NCBI RefSeq assembly: GCF_002355595.1
Contig: NZ_AP017422.1
Coordinates: 1,488,001-1,552,000 of the forward strand
DNA length: 64,000 nt
From: Filimonas lacunae
Lineage (GTDB): Bacteria; Bacteroidota; Bacteroidia; Chitinophagales; Chitinophagaceae
Reading direction: 5' to 3'
Both the position numbers and the translations under genes were made by a program. This document shows positions 1 through 8,239 of this stretch, in pieces; positions within the stretch are counted from its first letter, which is position 1; the number at the start of each line of letters is the position of its first letter. The notes beneath the pieces were generated by a model. It saw nothing but the letters and a program-made list of their open reading frames with translations, did no database searches and was not told the origin of the DNA.

Positions 1-1
1 G

Positions 2-514
2 AAAACCGACCTGTTGATGGAGGAGTTGAGCAATAACCTGAAAGATCATAAGGTGCTGGTGTTTTCGCAGTTTGCTTCCATGTTACGGTTACTGGCGGAT
101 GGCTGTAAGGAGCGTGGGCTGGCGTATTATCATTTTGATGGTTCTACACCACCGGCACAGCGGGCCGAAATGGCGAATGCTTTCCAGGAACCTGGTAATA
201 AAGTGAACATCTTTTTAATCAGCTTAAAGGCGGGTAATGCCGGTTTAAACCTTACCGCAGCGGATTACGTATTTTTATTCGACCCGTGGTGGAATACAGC
301 GGTGCAGCAGCAGGCTATTGACCGGGCGCACCGGATTGGACAAACGAAGAATGTATTTGCCTATAAAATGATATGTAAAGACACCATTGAGGAGCGTATT
401 ATACAATTACAGCAGCAAAAACATGCCTTGGCAGGGGCGCTGGTAACGGAGGAAGAGGGAGATAGTTTTGTGAAATCGCTTACCGAGGAAGACGTGGCCT
501 ACCTGTTCAGCTAG
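2..514 (+). CDS. SNF2-family DEAD/DEAH helicase, C-terminal part (5' end outside window)
   Basis: This is the last 170 residues of a Swi2/Snf2-type ATP-dependent DNA translocase; the reading frame is open to the left edge, so the start lies upstream. The visible part is the second RecA-like lobe (Helicase_C). A KVLVFSQF strand opens it, FDGST follows, then motif V (SLKAGNAGLNL) and motif VI (QQAIDRAHRIGQ) with the arginine finger, and a TIEERI helix near the end. That RAHRIGQ form is typical of the SNF2/Rad54-like group. Bacterial members remodel nucleic acid-protein complexes, with RapA recycling RNA polymerase as the studied case; which role this one has cannot be told from the tail. The N-terminal ATPase lobe and any SWIM or bacterial SNF2 domain are out of view. 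Confidence 0.93.
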   Translation, partial: KTDLLMEELSNNLKDHKVLVFSQFASMLRLLADGCKERGLAYYHFDGSTPPAQRAEMANAFQEPGNKVNIFLISLKAGNAGLNLTAADYVFLFDPWWNTAVQQQAIDRAHRIGQTKNVFAYKMICKDTIEERIIQLQQQKHALAGALVTEEEGDSFVKSLTEEDVAYLFS

Positions 515-567
515 TATAAAGATTGTGTTAAAAAAGGCGGATACTGACCTGTTTAGTGAACGAAATT

Positions 568-575
568 TACCTTTG
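568..575 (+). promoter_or_regulatory. Bacteroidota -7 element for the SDR gene
   Basis: TACCTTTG matches the TAnnTTTG consensus exactly and lies 39 bases before the ATG at 615. No good -33 TTG is seen at the expected distance, so the call rests on the -7 box and its position. Confidence 0.5.
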
Positions 576-614
576 CTTGTAATTGAAGCATTGTAGAACG
601 TAAAACTGAATCAC

Positions 615-1370
615 ATGGAAAAGCAATTTGACGGAAAGGTAGCATTGGTTACCGGGGCAGGATCTGGAATAGGCAAATCAACAGCTTTATTATATGCCGC
701 ACAGGGCGCAAAAGTAGTAGTGTCGGACATTAACGAAGCACATGGACAGGCGGTAGTAGAAGAGATTAAAGGAAAAGGAGGAGACGCCTTTTTTATAAAG
801 GCAGATGTAGGTAACGCTACGGATTGTGAGCGTTTGGTAAAAGAAACGGTGAAGCAATACGGTAAGCTGGATGTGGCTTGTAATAATGCTGGTATTGCAG
901 GGGAGAGTAACCTGGTGGGTGATGTGGATATTAACAACTGGAATAAGGTGATTAACATTAACCTGAACAGTGTGTTTTATTGTATGAAGTACGAAATTGA
1001 AGCGATGCTGGCCAATGGTGGCGGAAGTATTGTAAACATGGCTTCTATATTAGGCCAGGCTGGTTTTGCCAATTCATCGGCCTATGTAGCAGCCAAGCAT
1101 GGGGTGGTAGGGCTTACTAAAACTGCCGGTATTGAATATGGTACCAAAGGCATTCGTATCAACGCGGTAGGCCCGGGTTTTATTAAAACGCCTTTGTTAA
1201 AGGAAAGTCCTGACAGCAGTCTGGAAGATGCATTGGTACCTTTGCACCCGATAGGCCGGTTAGGCGAGCCGGAAGAGGTAGCGGAGCTGGTTATATGGTT
1301 AACCAGTGATAAGGCTTCTTTTGTAACGGCTACTTATTATGCAGTGGATGGCGGTTATCTGGCCAGATAG
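615..1370 (+). CDS. SDR-family NAD(P)-dependent oxidoreductase
   Basis: A 251-residue classical short-chain dehydrogenase/reductase. The Rossmann nucleotide-binding motif TGAGSGIG is at residues 13-20, NNAG at 90-93, and the catalytic set is S144, Y157 and K161 (YxxxK). D38 after the second strand (VVVSDIN) suggests NAD rather than NADP preference. Length and motifs are normal for the classical SDR group. It probably oxidises or reduces an alcohol/ketone in the cytoplasm; the substrate cannot be read from sequence. It stands alone, with its own promoter box upstream and a strong hairpin terminator directly after, so it is probably monocistronic. Confidence 0.93.
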   Translation: MEKQFDGKVALVTGAGSGIGKSTALLYAAQGAKVVVSDINEAHGQAVVEEIKGKGGDAFFIKADVGNATDCERLVKETVKQYGKLDVACNNAGIAGESNLVGDVDINNWNKVININLNSVFYCMKYEIEAMLANGGGSIVNMASILGQAGFANSSAYVAAKHGVVGLTKTAGIEYGTKGIRINAVGPGFIKTPLLKESPDSSLEDALVPLHPIGRLGEPEEVAELVIWLTSDKASFVTATYYAVDGGYLAR

Positions 1371-1389
1371 AATCTGACTTTATATAAAT

Positions 1390-1424
1390 AAAAGGCCCCG
1401 GTTTACAGTAAACCGGGGCCTTTT
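1390..1424. terminator. Bidirectional intrinsic terminator
   Basis: A 15-base arm AAAAGGCCCCGGTTT pairs with AAACCGGGGCCTTTT over a five-base loop. A-rich and T-rich flanks let it end both the plus-strand SDR gene and the minus-strand lipoprotein gene that converge here. Confidence 0.9.
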
Positions 1425-1447
1425 ATTTATCAGTTTGTAGGTAAAGC

Positions 1448-2074
1448 TTATTCTTTTACCAGTTTCATTTCAGCATATACTGTACCTAAAGCTTTATAGG
1501 TTATACCGCTGGAGGTTGAATTCTGGTTAACATTTGAACGGCTAATGATGCTTAATGTATCGTTTTTTATAGTGTATTTGCAGCCACTGGCTCCTCCTCC
1601 AACAGTTGTAGTTCCATCGGTAACATTTACTAGCGCGCCTGAAGAAAGATAAAGGGAGTCGCTACCTACTGCCTGATAAGCATAACTGACAGTGGTGGGA
1701 TCTACCGCTTGTGAAAACTCCATGTTGTCGATTGATTGATCCGGATCGTATGCTCCGTTATAGTAACCTGTTACATTTATGGTGCCATAGGCTGTATAGC
1801 CAATTCCTTTACTGTCTATTTTGTCGGCGCTAAATACCATAGTACCCACGTTATCGCTGGTGGTGTACTGTGAGGTAGTAATAGTTTGTAATTTTTCGTT
1901 GGTAGCAGGAGAAGTTACGGTTAGATCGGCAGTGGTTTTGGCGTTCATTCCAATAAATTTCCAGCTACCAAATAAAGCTGCAGCAGAAGAATTATCTGTT
2001 GAATCTGATTCTTTTTTACAAGAAGCGAAAGCGGCTACAACGAAAATTGCGCCTAGGAGAGCATTTTTTTTCAT
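1448..2074 (-). CDS. Putative lipoprotein, lipocalin-like
   Basis: A 208-residue exported lipoprotein. The N terminus is a basic start, a hydrophobic stretch and a lipobox ending at C19 (FASCKK), followed by a Ser/Asp/Asn-rich linker. The rest has the pattern of small beta-rich Bacteroidota lipoproteins: GSWKFIGM soon after the linker resembles the opening GxW strand of lipocalin-like domains, and polar strands alternate to the end. The ligand is unknown. Mature protein should sit in the cell envelope. The gene is alone on its strand and converges on the SDR gene through a shared terminator. The lipoprotein call is firm; lipocalin-like is an inference from the GxW motif. Confidence 0.8.
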   Translation of the reverse strand: MKKNALLGAIFVVAAFASCKKESDSTDNSSAAALFGSWKFIGMNAKTTADLTVTSPATNEKLQTITTSQYTTSDNVGTMVFSADKIDSKGIGYTAYGTINVTGYYNGAYDPDQSIDNMEFSQAVDPTTVSYAYQAVGSDSLYLSSGALVNVTDGTTTVGGGASGCKYTIKNDTLSIISRSNVNQNSTSSGITYKALGTVYAEMKLVKE

Positions 2075-2309
2075 TTTTTACGAGTTTGGTTGAGGGCGTA
2101 AAGGTATATGATTTAAAAATATGATTTAGGGTTTCTACTGTTATAAAGACTGCGAGTATTGCCTTTAAGCAGACGAACAGTGATGAAGGGCGGGTGTGTT
2201 GAATACGTGCTGGGGGAAGTGTTATAGCGGATAGTTTGGCCAGGTAAGTAAAATGCCCGAACTTTTACTTTTCAATTTTTGCATGAGAATCTAAATACCA
2301 CACTCCTTT

Positions 2310-3974
2310 ATGAATGAACGTAAATGGGCTGCCTGGAGTGCAGCATTGTTTTTATTAGGCGCCTGTAATTCCGACCTGGATGAAGCGGTTAAGGGACTGG
2401 ATACCACGGCAGCGCTGGCTATTAATGACACCAGTTTTGCCAGGCATATTCAAGTGCTGGCCTCTGACTCTTTTGAAGGAAGAAAGCCTTTTACGGCAGG
2501 AGAAGAGAAAACGATCGACTACTTGTCGGCCCAGTTTAAAGCATTAGGGCTGCAGCCGGGCAACGGCAGCAGTTATGTGCAGGATGTGCCGATGGTGGAA
2601 ATTCATTCCAAGCCTGCTGGTCCGTTGGTGTTTACGGGCAAAACCGGTTCCCTTTCACTAAATTATCTCGATGATTATGTAGCGGCTACCCGCAGGGTAA
2701 AAGAGCAGGTGTCTATTGCTAATTCACCGGTAGTGTTTGCTGGATATGGTATAGTAGCACCTGAGTACAACTGGAATGATTATGCCGGGTTGGATGTAAA
2801 AGGTAAAACAGTGCTGGTGATGGTGAATGATCCGGGTTTTGTAGACAGTAGCCTGTTTAAAGGCAGGCGTATGACCTATTACGGACGCTGGACCTACAAG
2901 TTTGAAGAAGCGGCGCGCCAGGGGGCTTCGGGTATTATCATTATACACGACACCAAGCCTGCGAGCTATGGCTGGACGGTAGTGCGTAGCAGCTGGAGCA
3001 AATCGAAGCTGTACCTGCAAACGGCAGATGATAATATGTCCAGGGCTGTGGTAGAAGGCTGGATCACTACAGAGTCGGCTGCCAAACTGTTTCAGCTGGC
3101 AGGTGTTTCGCCTGATTTGTTGAAGCAGGCCGGGCAAAAAGGGTTTAAACCGGTAGACCTGGGTGTAACCACGTCGCTGGTGGTGAACAATGAATTAAAG
3201 AAATCTACGTCACATAACGTTTTGGCTTTATTACCGGGTACTGACCGCAAGGATGAGGTGGTTATCTATTCTGCCCACTGGGATCATTTTGGCAAGGGAG
3301 AAGCGATTAACGGCGATTCTATTTACAATGGGGCAGTTGATAATGCTTCGGGCACGGCTGCGTTGCTGGAAATAGCTACTGCCTTTTCCAAAGCGGCTAA
3401 AAAGCCCTCCCGTTCGGTATTGTTTTTATCGGTAACCAGTGAAGAGCAGGGCCTGCTGGGCAGTGAGTATTATACTATGCATCCCGTTTTTCCCGTAACC
3501 AAAACGGTAGCAGATATCAACATGGATGTATTACAGCCTTTTGGCCGTATGCAGGATATTGGGGTGGTTGGTTATGGACAAAGTGAGCTGGATAAGTATG
3601 CAGTGGATATGGCAGGCATACAGGGCCGTATGGTGCATGGCGAGCCTGACCCTTCGGGCGGCTGGTATTTCAGAAGTGATCATTTCAATTTTGCCAAAGT
3701 GGGAATACCTGCGTTGTATATCGAGAATGGTATTATTTCCACTACGCACGAAGGTGGCTGGGGCAGGGCCCAGGGAGAAAATTACAATAAGCACATTTAT
3801 CACTCGCCTAAGGATGAATACAACCCTTCGTGGGATTTTTCGGGTATGGTAGAAGACGCACGTTTATTGTTTAATGTAGGGTATAAACTCAGTAATGAAA
3901 GCAGTTTTCCCAAGTGGAAAGAAGGATCTGAATTTAAAGCTATCCGCGATAAGCAGCAGGTAGGGGGAAATTAG
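2310..3974 (+). CDS. M28-family zinc metallopeptidase with PA domain (lipoprotein)
   Basis: A 554-residue exported aminopeptidase-like protein. The lipobox ends at C19 (LGACNS). A protease-associated (PA) insertion lies at about residues 120-260. The M28 catalytic domain follows, with the expected metal and catalytic residues: H323-W-D325, D344 (VDNASG), the E378-E379 pair (TSEEQG), D406 (NMDV) and H458 (SDHF). Family members remove N-terminal residues from peptides with two zinc ions; other relatives are glutamate carboxypeptidases. The lipobox puts it in the periplasm or at the outer membrane, so peptide scavenging is the likely role. All ligands are present, so it should be active. It seems to be a single-gene unit. 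Confidence 0.93.
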   Translation: MNERKWAAWSAALFLLGACNSDLDEAVKGLDTTAALAINDTSFARHIQVLASDSFEGRKPFTAGEEKTIDYLSAQFKALGLQPGNGSSYVQDVPMVEIHSKPAGPLVFTGKTGSLSLNYLDDYVAATRRVKEQVSIANSPVVFAGYGIVAPEYNWNDYAGLDVKGKTVLVMVNDPGFVDSSLFKGRRMTYYGRWTYKFEEAARQGASGIIIIHDTKPASYGWTVVRSSWSKSKLYLQTADDNMSRAVVEGWITTESAAKLFQLAGVSPDLLKQAGQKGFKPVDLGVTTSLVVNNELKKSTSHNVLALLPGTDRKDEVVIYSAHWDHFGKGEAINGDSIYNGAVDNASGTAALLEIATAFSKAAKKPSRSVLFLSVTSEEQGLLGSEYYTMHPVFPVTKTVADINMDVLQPFGRMQDIGVVGYGQSELDKYAVDMAGIQGRMVHGEPDPSGGWYFRSDHFNFAKVGIPALYIENGIISTTHEGGWGRAQGENYNKHIYHSPKDEYNPSWDFSGMVEDARLLFNVGYKLSNESSFPKWKEGSEFKAIRDKQQVGGN

Positions 3975-4170
3975 TGGTAATTTAGGGGGGTAACCCCCTT
4001 AAAATACCGTGTTTTAACGGGTTGTCTTACTTGTACAAATGACGTTTATTTGTGACTGTGTAAAGCCCCCTTCCCCTAAACGCTTAGAAGGCCAACTGTG
4101 AGGGCTGTTAACATTCCCCTGAAAACTGAACCAGCTATTGGATGGATTGTTTACAGCCCGGGTTGGTTAT

Positions 4171-4665
4171 TTAATCTTCCAGTTCAATTACTTCACAATT
4201 TTTGATTTCTTTTCCGTCGATGGCAAAACGGATAAGGGTGCGCACTTTTTGCCAGCCTTGTTTACCAGCTGCCCCGGGATTCATGTGCAGGCATTGCAGC
4301 TTAGGATCGAACATGATTTTTAAAATGTGCGAATGGCCGCTGATGAATAAGTTGGGTTGTTGTTGCAGAATAGTGTCTTTTACACCGGGTGCATATTTGC
4401 CAGGGTAGCCGCCAATGTGCTGCATATATACCTTCACCTGTTCGCAGGTAAAAATGAGTTTTTCGGGAAATGCTTTTTTGTCAATATCCGCTCCGTCAAT
4501 ATTACCGTAAACACCTTTCAGCGGTTTAAATGCTTTTAATGCTTCGGGTATGGCAGCTGTACCAAAATCCCCTGCATGCCATATTTCATCGCAGTGGGCA
4601 AAGTGCCTGAATACCGCCTGATCCAGGAAATCATGTGTGTCTGAAATTAATCCTATACGTGTCAT
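4171..4665 (-). CDS. YfcE/MJ0936-type metallophosphoesterase
   Basis: A 164-residue calcineurin-like phosphoesterase. The metal-binding motifs are in order: D9-x-H11 (SDTHD), GD at 32-33 (HAGDFG), GNID at 54-57, then SGHSH and a closing NPGAAG. This short form is the YfcE/MJ0936 class, cytoplasmic enzymes with two metals that hydrolyse phosphodiesters in vitro; the natural substrate is unknown. It starts eight bases after the stop of the NUDIX gene on the same strand, so the two are very likely co-transcribed and may both handle phosphate compounds. Confidence 0.9.
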   Translation of the reverse strand: MTRIGLISDTHDFLDQAVFRHFAHCDEIWHAGDFGTAAIPEALKAFKPLKGVYGNIDGADIDKKAFPEKLIFTCEQVKVYMQHIGGYPGKYAPGVKDTILQQQPNLFISGHSHILKIMFDPKLQCLHMNPGAAGKQGWQKVRTLIRFAIDGKEIKNCEVIELED

Positions 4666-4672
4666 AGCTGAT

Positions 4673-5080
4673 TTAATCTACCAGTTTATCCTGTTGTAAT
4701 TTTTCAAATGCCATCAATACACCTACCACCTGATGCTGTTGTTGTTGATAATCGTTTAAGGTAAAATAACGTAAGTCGCCAATTTCGGCAGCAGGTTTTG
4801 GTGTTTGGCTCAGGTGGTGCAGAAAGCATTGTTGCTGCATGGTAACATCCTGTTCGCCAAAAGCCGGAGCAGTAATATGGTAGTAGGAGATAAGCTCATT
4901 TTCGGGAATATGGATATTCAGTTCTTCCTGTATTTCGCGTTGCATACCTGCCACTGCCGTTTCTCCTGCATCTATTTTTCCTCCGGGCAGGTACCATGCC
5001 TGTTTGTTGTTACTGAAAGCGAGCAGCAGCTTTCTTTCCTTTACTACAATTAGCCCTGCACATTGAATCATTTTGCTCAT
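4673..5080 (-). CDS. NUDIX hydrolase
   Basis: A 135-residue single-domain NUDIX protein. The full NUDIX box runs from G34 to I56: GKIDAGE, then REIQEE, with N55 where the consensus has glycine. It binds Mg2+ and cleaves a nucleoside diphosphate linked to another moiety. The MutT-like size and the LPGG lead-in suit a (d)NTP or nucleotide-sugar substrate, but the sequence does not decide it. It is the first gene of a two-gene minus-strand unit with the phosphodiesterase. Its start faces the homogentisate dioxygenase gene across a 185-base divergent region. Confidence 0.9.
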   Translation of the reverse strand: MSKMIQCAGLIVVKERKLLLAFSNNKQAWYLPGGKIDAGETAVAGMQREIQEELNIHIPENELISYYHITAPAFGEQDVTMQQQCFLHHLSQTPKPAAEIGDLRYFTLNDYQQQQHQVVGVLMAFEKLQQDKLVD

Positions 5081-5087
5081 AATAGTG

Positions 5088-5104
5088 CAAATATTGTATC
5101 TTTA
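5088..5104. promoter_or_regulatory. Divergent near-consensus -7 boxes (NUDIX / hmgA)
   Basis: On the minus strand 5095-5088 reads AATATTTG and on the plus strand 5097-5104 reads TATCTTTA; each misses TAnnTTTG by one base. They point to the NUDIX gene and to hmgA. The plus-strand box would give hmgA a leader of about 150 bases. Confidence 0.3.
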
Positions 5105-5265
5105 GCGGAACGATTGCAAGTTTATGCCATTCTTCCGGAATTTTACCTACTGGATTGATAAGCGCAGATGGAAATATTTTTTTCTGCTTGTGACGCTTGC
5201 GCTTTCCCATTTCTCTGCTTCTGTTTAGTGTTGGTTATTTTTTATTATTTCAAACCTGTTTTGCT

Positions 5266-6423
5266 ATGCCTTATTATCACAAGCTGGGAGCTATTCCCCA
5301 TAAACGTCATACCCAGTTCCGTCGTCCGGACGGTTCTTTATATGCTGAACAATTATTTAGTACCGAAGGGTTCAGCAGCGATTATTCTTTATTATACCAT
5401 TGTCATCCACCTACTGCCATTATAGAAACAGAAGAGCCTTATGATGTAATGCCGCAGATTGCTGAGGAAAAGATGTTGAAGCACCGGAGTTTTGAGGGGT
5501 TTAAAATAGCTCCTCAAACCGATTATTTAAAAAGCAGGGTGCCAGTGCTGGTAAACAACGACTGTCATATTTCACTGGCAGCGCCTACGCAAAGTTTATC
5601 GAAGTATTTTTATAAGAATGCCGATGCCGATGAAATGCTATTTGTGCATGAAGGCAGCGGGCAGTTGTTAACGCAGTATGGAGTGATTCCTTTTGAATAT
5701 GGCGATTATCTGGTTATTCCACGCGGCACTATTTATCAACTGGAGTTTAATAACATCAATAACCGGTTGCTGATTGTAGAAAGTTTTAGTCCCATCCGTT
5801 TTCCTGACAGATATAAGAGCAAAAATGGTCAGTTGCTGGAGCATTCGCCTTATTGCGAGCGCGATATACGTGCGCCGCAACATTTGCTTACCAACGACTT
5901 AAAAGGCGATTATGTGATTAAGACAAAGAAAAAAGGAAGGATGTATCATATCCATTATGCTTATCATCCTTTTGATGTAATAGGCTGGGATGGATGCTGT
6001 TATCCTTTTGCCTTCAGTATTCATGATTTTGAACCTATTACAGGCCGTGTACATCAGCCACCACCGGTGCATCAGACTTTTGAAGCGCATAATTTTGTAG
6101 TGTGCAGTTTTGTACCACGGTTATATGATTATCATCCGCAGAGTATTCCTGCGCCTTATAACCATAGTAATATAGATAGTGATGAGGTGTTGTATTATGT
6201 GGATGGCGATTTTATGAGCCGGAAGCATGTTACCAAAGGTATGATAACGTTACATCCTGGGGGCATACCGCATGGTCCGCACCCAGGTACGGTGGAAAAG
6301 AGCATCGGCGCTAAAGAAACCCGCGAACTGGCGGTAATGATCGATACTTTTCATCCGCTGCAACTGACCGTTCAGGCACTGGCAATAGAAAATGAAGGCT
6401 ATACGATGAGTTGGATGGATTAA
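5266..6423 (+). CDS. hmgA: Homogentisate 1,2-dioxygenase
   Basis: A 385-residue cupin-fold, iron(II)-dependent dioxygenase that opens the ring of homogentisate to maleylacetoacetate in tyrosine/phenylalanine breakdown. The start at 5266 gives MPYYHKLGAIP, the expected N terminus; the frame stays open upstream to 5197, but those residues do not look like the family. The C-terminal half carries the ligand pattern: a histidine in PYNHSN, a glutamate six residues later (SDEV), and a histidine in HGPHPG. A central HEGSG is part of the first cupin. It is shorter than the human enzyme (445), in the range of bacterial forms. No fumarylacetoacetase or hydroxyphenylpyruvate dioxygenase lies beside it. 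Confidence 0.92.
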   Translation: MPYYHKLGAIPHKRHTQFRRPDGSLYAEQLFSTEGFSSDYSLLYHCHPPTAIIETEEPYDVMPQIAEEKMLKHRSFEGFKIAPQTDYLKSRVPVLVNNDCHISLAAPTQSLSKYFYKNADADEMLFVHEGSGQLLTQYGVIPFEYGDYLVIPRGTIYQLEFNNINNRLLIVESFSPIRFPDRYKSKNGQLLEHSPYCERDIRAPQHLLTNDLKGDYVIKTKKKGRMYHIHYAYHPFDVIGWDGCCYPFAFSIHDFEPITGRVHQPPPVHQTFEAHNFVVCSFVPRLYDYHPQSIPAPYNHSNIDSDEVLYYVDGDFMSRKHVTKGMITLHPGGIPHGPHPGTVEKSIGAKETRELAVMIDTFHPLQLTVQALAIENEGYTMSWMD

Positions 6424-6493
6424 CGACAGTTGGAAGCTATTAGTTGAAAGTTTTTAATCAGAAACCAGCATATTATTAGTGAATGATAGAATG

Positions 6494-6524
6494 TCCTGCA
6501 CATGGTTATGTGCAGGATATTTTG
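6494..6524 (+). terminator. Intrinsic terminator after hmgA
   Basis: TCCTGCACAT and ATGTGCAGGA form a perfect 10-bp stem over a GGTT loop, followed by TATTTTGTTT. It lies 70 bases after the hmgA stop. Confidence 0.85.
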
Positions 6525-6568
6525 TTTATTGCACTGGCTGAATTAGTTATGTAATAAAATCAATAGTT

Positions 6569-7570
6569 ATGGAATACAGGATACTGGGAACAAGTGATGT
6601 GAAAGTAAGTGCTATTACGTTTGGTGCATGGGCTATTGGTGGCTGGATGTGGGGAGGAGCGGAGAGAAAGGATGCTTTGGAAGCTATTCTGGCTTCATAT
6701 GATAATGGTGTTACTTCTTTTGACACGGCACCTGCTTACGGGCAGGGGTTAAGTGAAGAAATTATAGGGGAAGCTTTGCAGCAAATACCCCGTGATAAGG
6801 TACAGATATTAACCAAATACGGGTTACGCTGGGATGTGAAGAAAGGGGAATTCTTTTTTAACAGCACAGATAATGCGGGTAATCCTATTGATATGTACCG
6901 CTATGCCGGTAAAGAAAGTGTAATAGAGGAATGTGAAAACTGTTTGCGCCGTTTAGGTACTGATTATATTGATCTGTTCCAGATTCACTGGTCGGACAAA
7001 ACCACGCCGATAGAAGAAACCATGGAAGCTATTGCACTGTTGCAGCAGCAGGGTAAAATAAAAGCGGGCGGCGTGTGTAACTATACAGCCGATGAAATGA
7101 AGGCAGCAGAAAAAGTAGTATCGCTGGCTGCTAACCAGGTGCCTTATAGTATGGTGCTGCGGGATATTGAAAAAGAACTGGTGCCGTATACCCGGCAACA
7201 TAATAAAGCGATTATTGCTTACAGTCCTTTACAACGTGGTTTGCTCACCGGTAAAATAAAACCGGGGCATGTGTTTAACGATGGCGACACCCGTGCGGGC
7301 AATCGTTTTTATACTGATGAAAATATTTCCCGTATCAATGCTTTTTTATCTGGTATAAAACCGCTGGCCGAAAGCAAGGGCGCTACCCTGGCACAGCTGG
7401 TAATAGCCTGGACCATTCAACAACCTGGTATTACCGTGGCGTTAGTGGGGGCCAGGAATGCCGAACAAGCCATTCAAAACGCCAAAGCTGCGGAAGTGGT
7501 GTTAAAACCGGAAGAAATTATGTTTATCAACGACCGTTTGGCCCAACTGGAGCTTGTTAAACCTTCCTAG
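6569..7570 (+). CDS. Aldo/keto reductase
   Basis: A 333-residue TIM-barrel NADPH-dependent oxidoreductase. The catalytic tetrad is visible: D52 and Y57 (FDTAPAYGQG), K83 (ILTKYG) and H140 (FQIHWSD). The C-terminal cofactor loop (VALVGARNAEQA) is near 285-297. The whole length and the GLSEEIIGEAL helix fit the YajO/IolS-like subgroup, often acting on sugars or aldehydes. The exact substrate is not known. A hairpin separates it from hmgA, so the two are probably not one transcript. A perfect inverted repeat lies just after its stop. Confidence 0.92.
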   Translation: MEYRILGTSDVKVSAITFGAWAIGGWMWGGAERKDALEAILASYDNGVTSFDTAPAYGQGLSEEIIGEALQQIPRDKVQILTKYGLRWDVKKGEFFFNSTDNAGNPIDMYRYAGKESVIEECENCLRRLGTDYIDLFQIHWSDKTTPIEETMEAIALLQQQGKIKAGGVCNYTADEMKAAEKVVSLAANQVPYSMVLRDIEKELVPYTRQHNKAIIAYSPLQRGLLTGKIKPGHVFNDGDTRAGNRFYTDENISRINAFLSGIKPLAESKGATLAQLVIAWTIQQPGITVALVGARNAEQAIQNAKAAEVVLKPEEIMFINDRLAQLELVKPS

Positions 7571-7593
7571 GCCTGCGGGCGTATGGCAGGAAT

Positions 7594-7625
7594 ATTGTAC
7601 AGAATTCAGTAAATTACTGTACAAT
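7594..7625. repeat. Inverted repeat between AKR and the 135-aa gene
   Basis: ATTGTACAG (7594-7602) and CTGTACAAT (7617-7625) are perfect 9-base arms around an A/T-rich 14-base centre. It ends 14 bases before the next ATG and has no T-run, so it could be a weak terminator or a protein-binding site controlling the downstream gene. Confidence 0.6.
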
Positions 7626-7639
7626 AAAAACAATGCTAT

Positions 7640-8047
7640 ATGATCAAGTTTAACGAAATGCAACCAGGCGATTTTGTAATTGCCGAATATGAAGGACAAA
7701 GACGTATGGGAGAAGTTACCGGACTGGACCATTCGGCCCGGTTGGTGGGGGTAGAAACAGATGTGCAGGAATTCTGGTATGCTCCTGAACACGTTCATCC
7801 TATTTCCATTACTGATGAAAGTTTATCGTGGCTTAACTTTACCAAAGAAGTACAGTCTAACGGCTCTGTAAAATATAAAAAGGGATCGTTTCGGTTGTGG
7901 ATACCGGCTCCCGACCAGTTTTCTGCGTTGGAAATCTGGTATCGCGAAGATCAGCGCACACACCCTGATGTGCATTATGTTCACCAGCTTCAAAATCATT
8001 ATTTACAGATGACTAAGATCCCTTTAACAAGGGAAGTGATGGTTTAA
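7640..8047 (+). CDS. Conserved small protein of unknown function
   Basis: A 135-residue soluble protein without signal peptide or membrane segment. I do not recognise a named family. The first 55 residues look like a small beta-barrel: QPGDFVIAEYEG, then MGEVTGLD and VGVETD, a spacing seen in SH3/KOW-like folds. The second half is mixed, with aromatic residues (WLNF, FRLWIP, LEIWYRED) and a DVHYVHQLQNHYLQ helix. Base use is like the neighbours. Start choice is secure: an ATG follows the inverted repeat closely and no other in-frame start is near. It appears to be transcribed alone, with a terminator hairpin after it. Confidence 0.8.
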   Translation: MIKFNEMQPGDFVIAEYEGQRRMGEVTGLDHSARLVGVETDVQEFWYAPEHVHPISITDESLSWLNFTKEVQSNGSVKYKKGSFRLWIPAPDQFSALEIWYREDQRTHPDVHYVHQLQNHYLQMTKIPLTREVMV

Positions 8048-8068
8048 TAATGTAGTCTATCTTGCATG

Positions 8069-8120
8069 CAGGATACAAGCTACATGGCTTAGGCTATGTC
8101 GTTTGTATCCTGTTTTTATT
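8069..8120 (+). terminator. Intrinsic terminator before the giant gene
   Basis: CAGGATACAA (8069-8078) pairs perfectly with TTGTATCCTG (8103-8112), followed by TTTTTATTT. The long loop contains a further short self-complementary part. Confidence 0.75.
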
Positions 8121-8239
8121 TAAGGTATATAAAGTTTTTAATATAAATATATTTCACATTTTATTTGCTTTTTCATCTTTCGCCCTCTATCTTCGACCCG
8201 ATATATAAATCCCCTTACCACAATCCTTGAGAAAAACCT

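Noticed and set aside
3983-3999. G-rich/C-rich hairpin after the M28 gene
   Set aside because: Stem of six pairs with a GTAA loop but only two T after it; too weak to call as a terminator.
5197-5265. N-terminal extension of homogentisate dioxygenase
   Set aside because: The added 23 residues are hydrophobic and do not match the family, which begins with the residues encoded at 5266.
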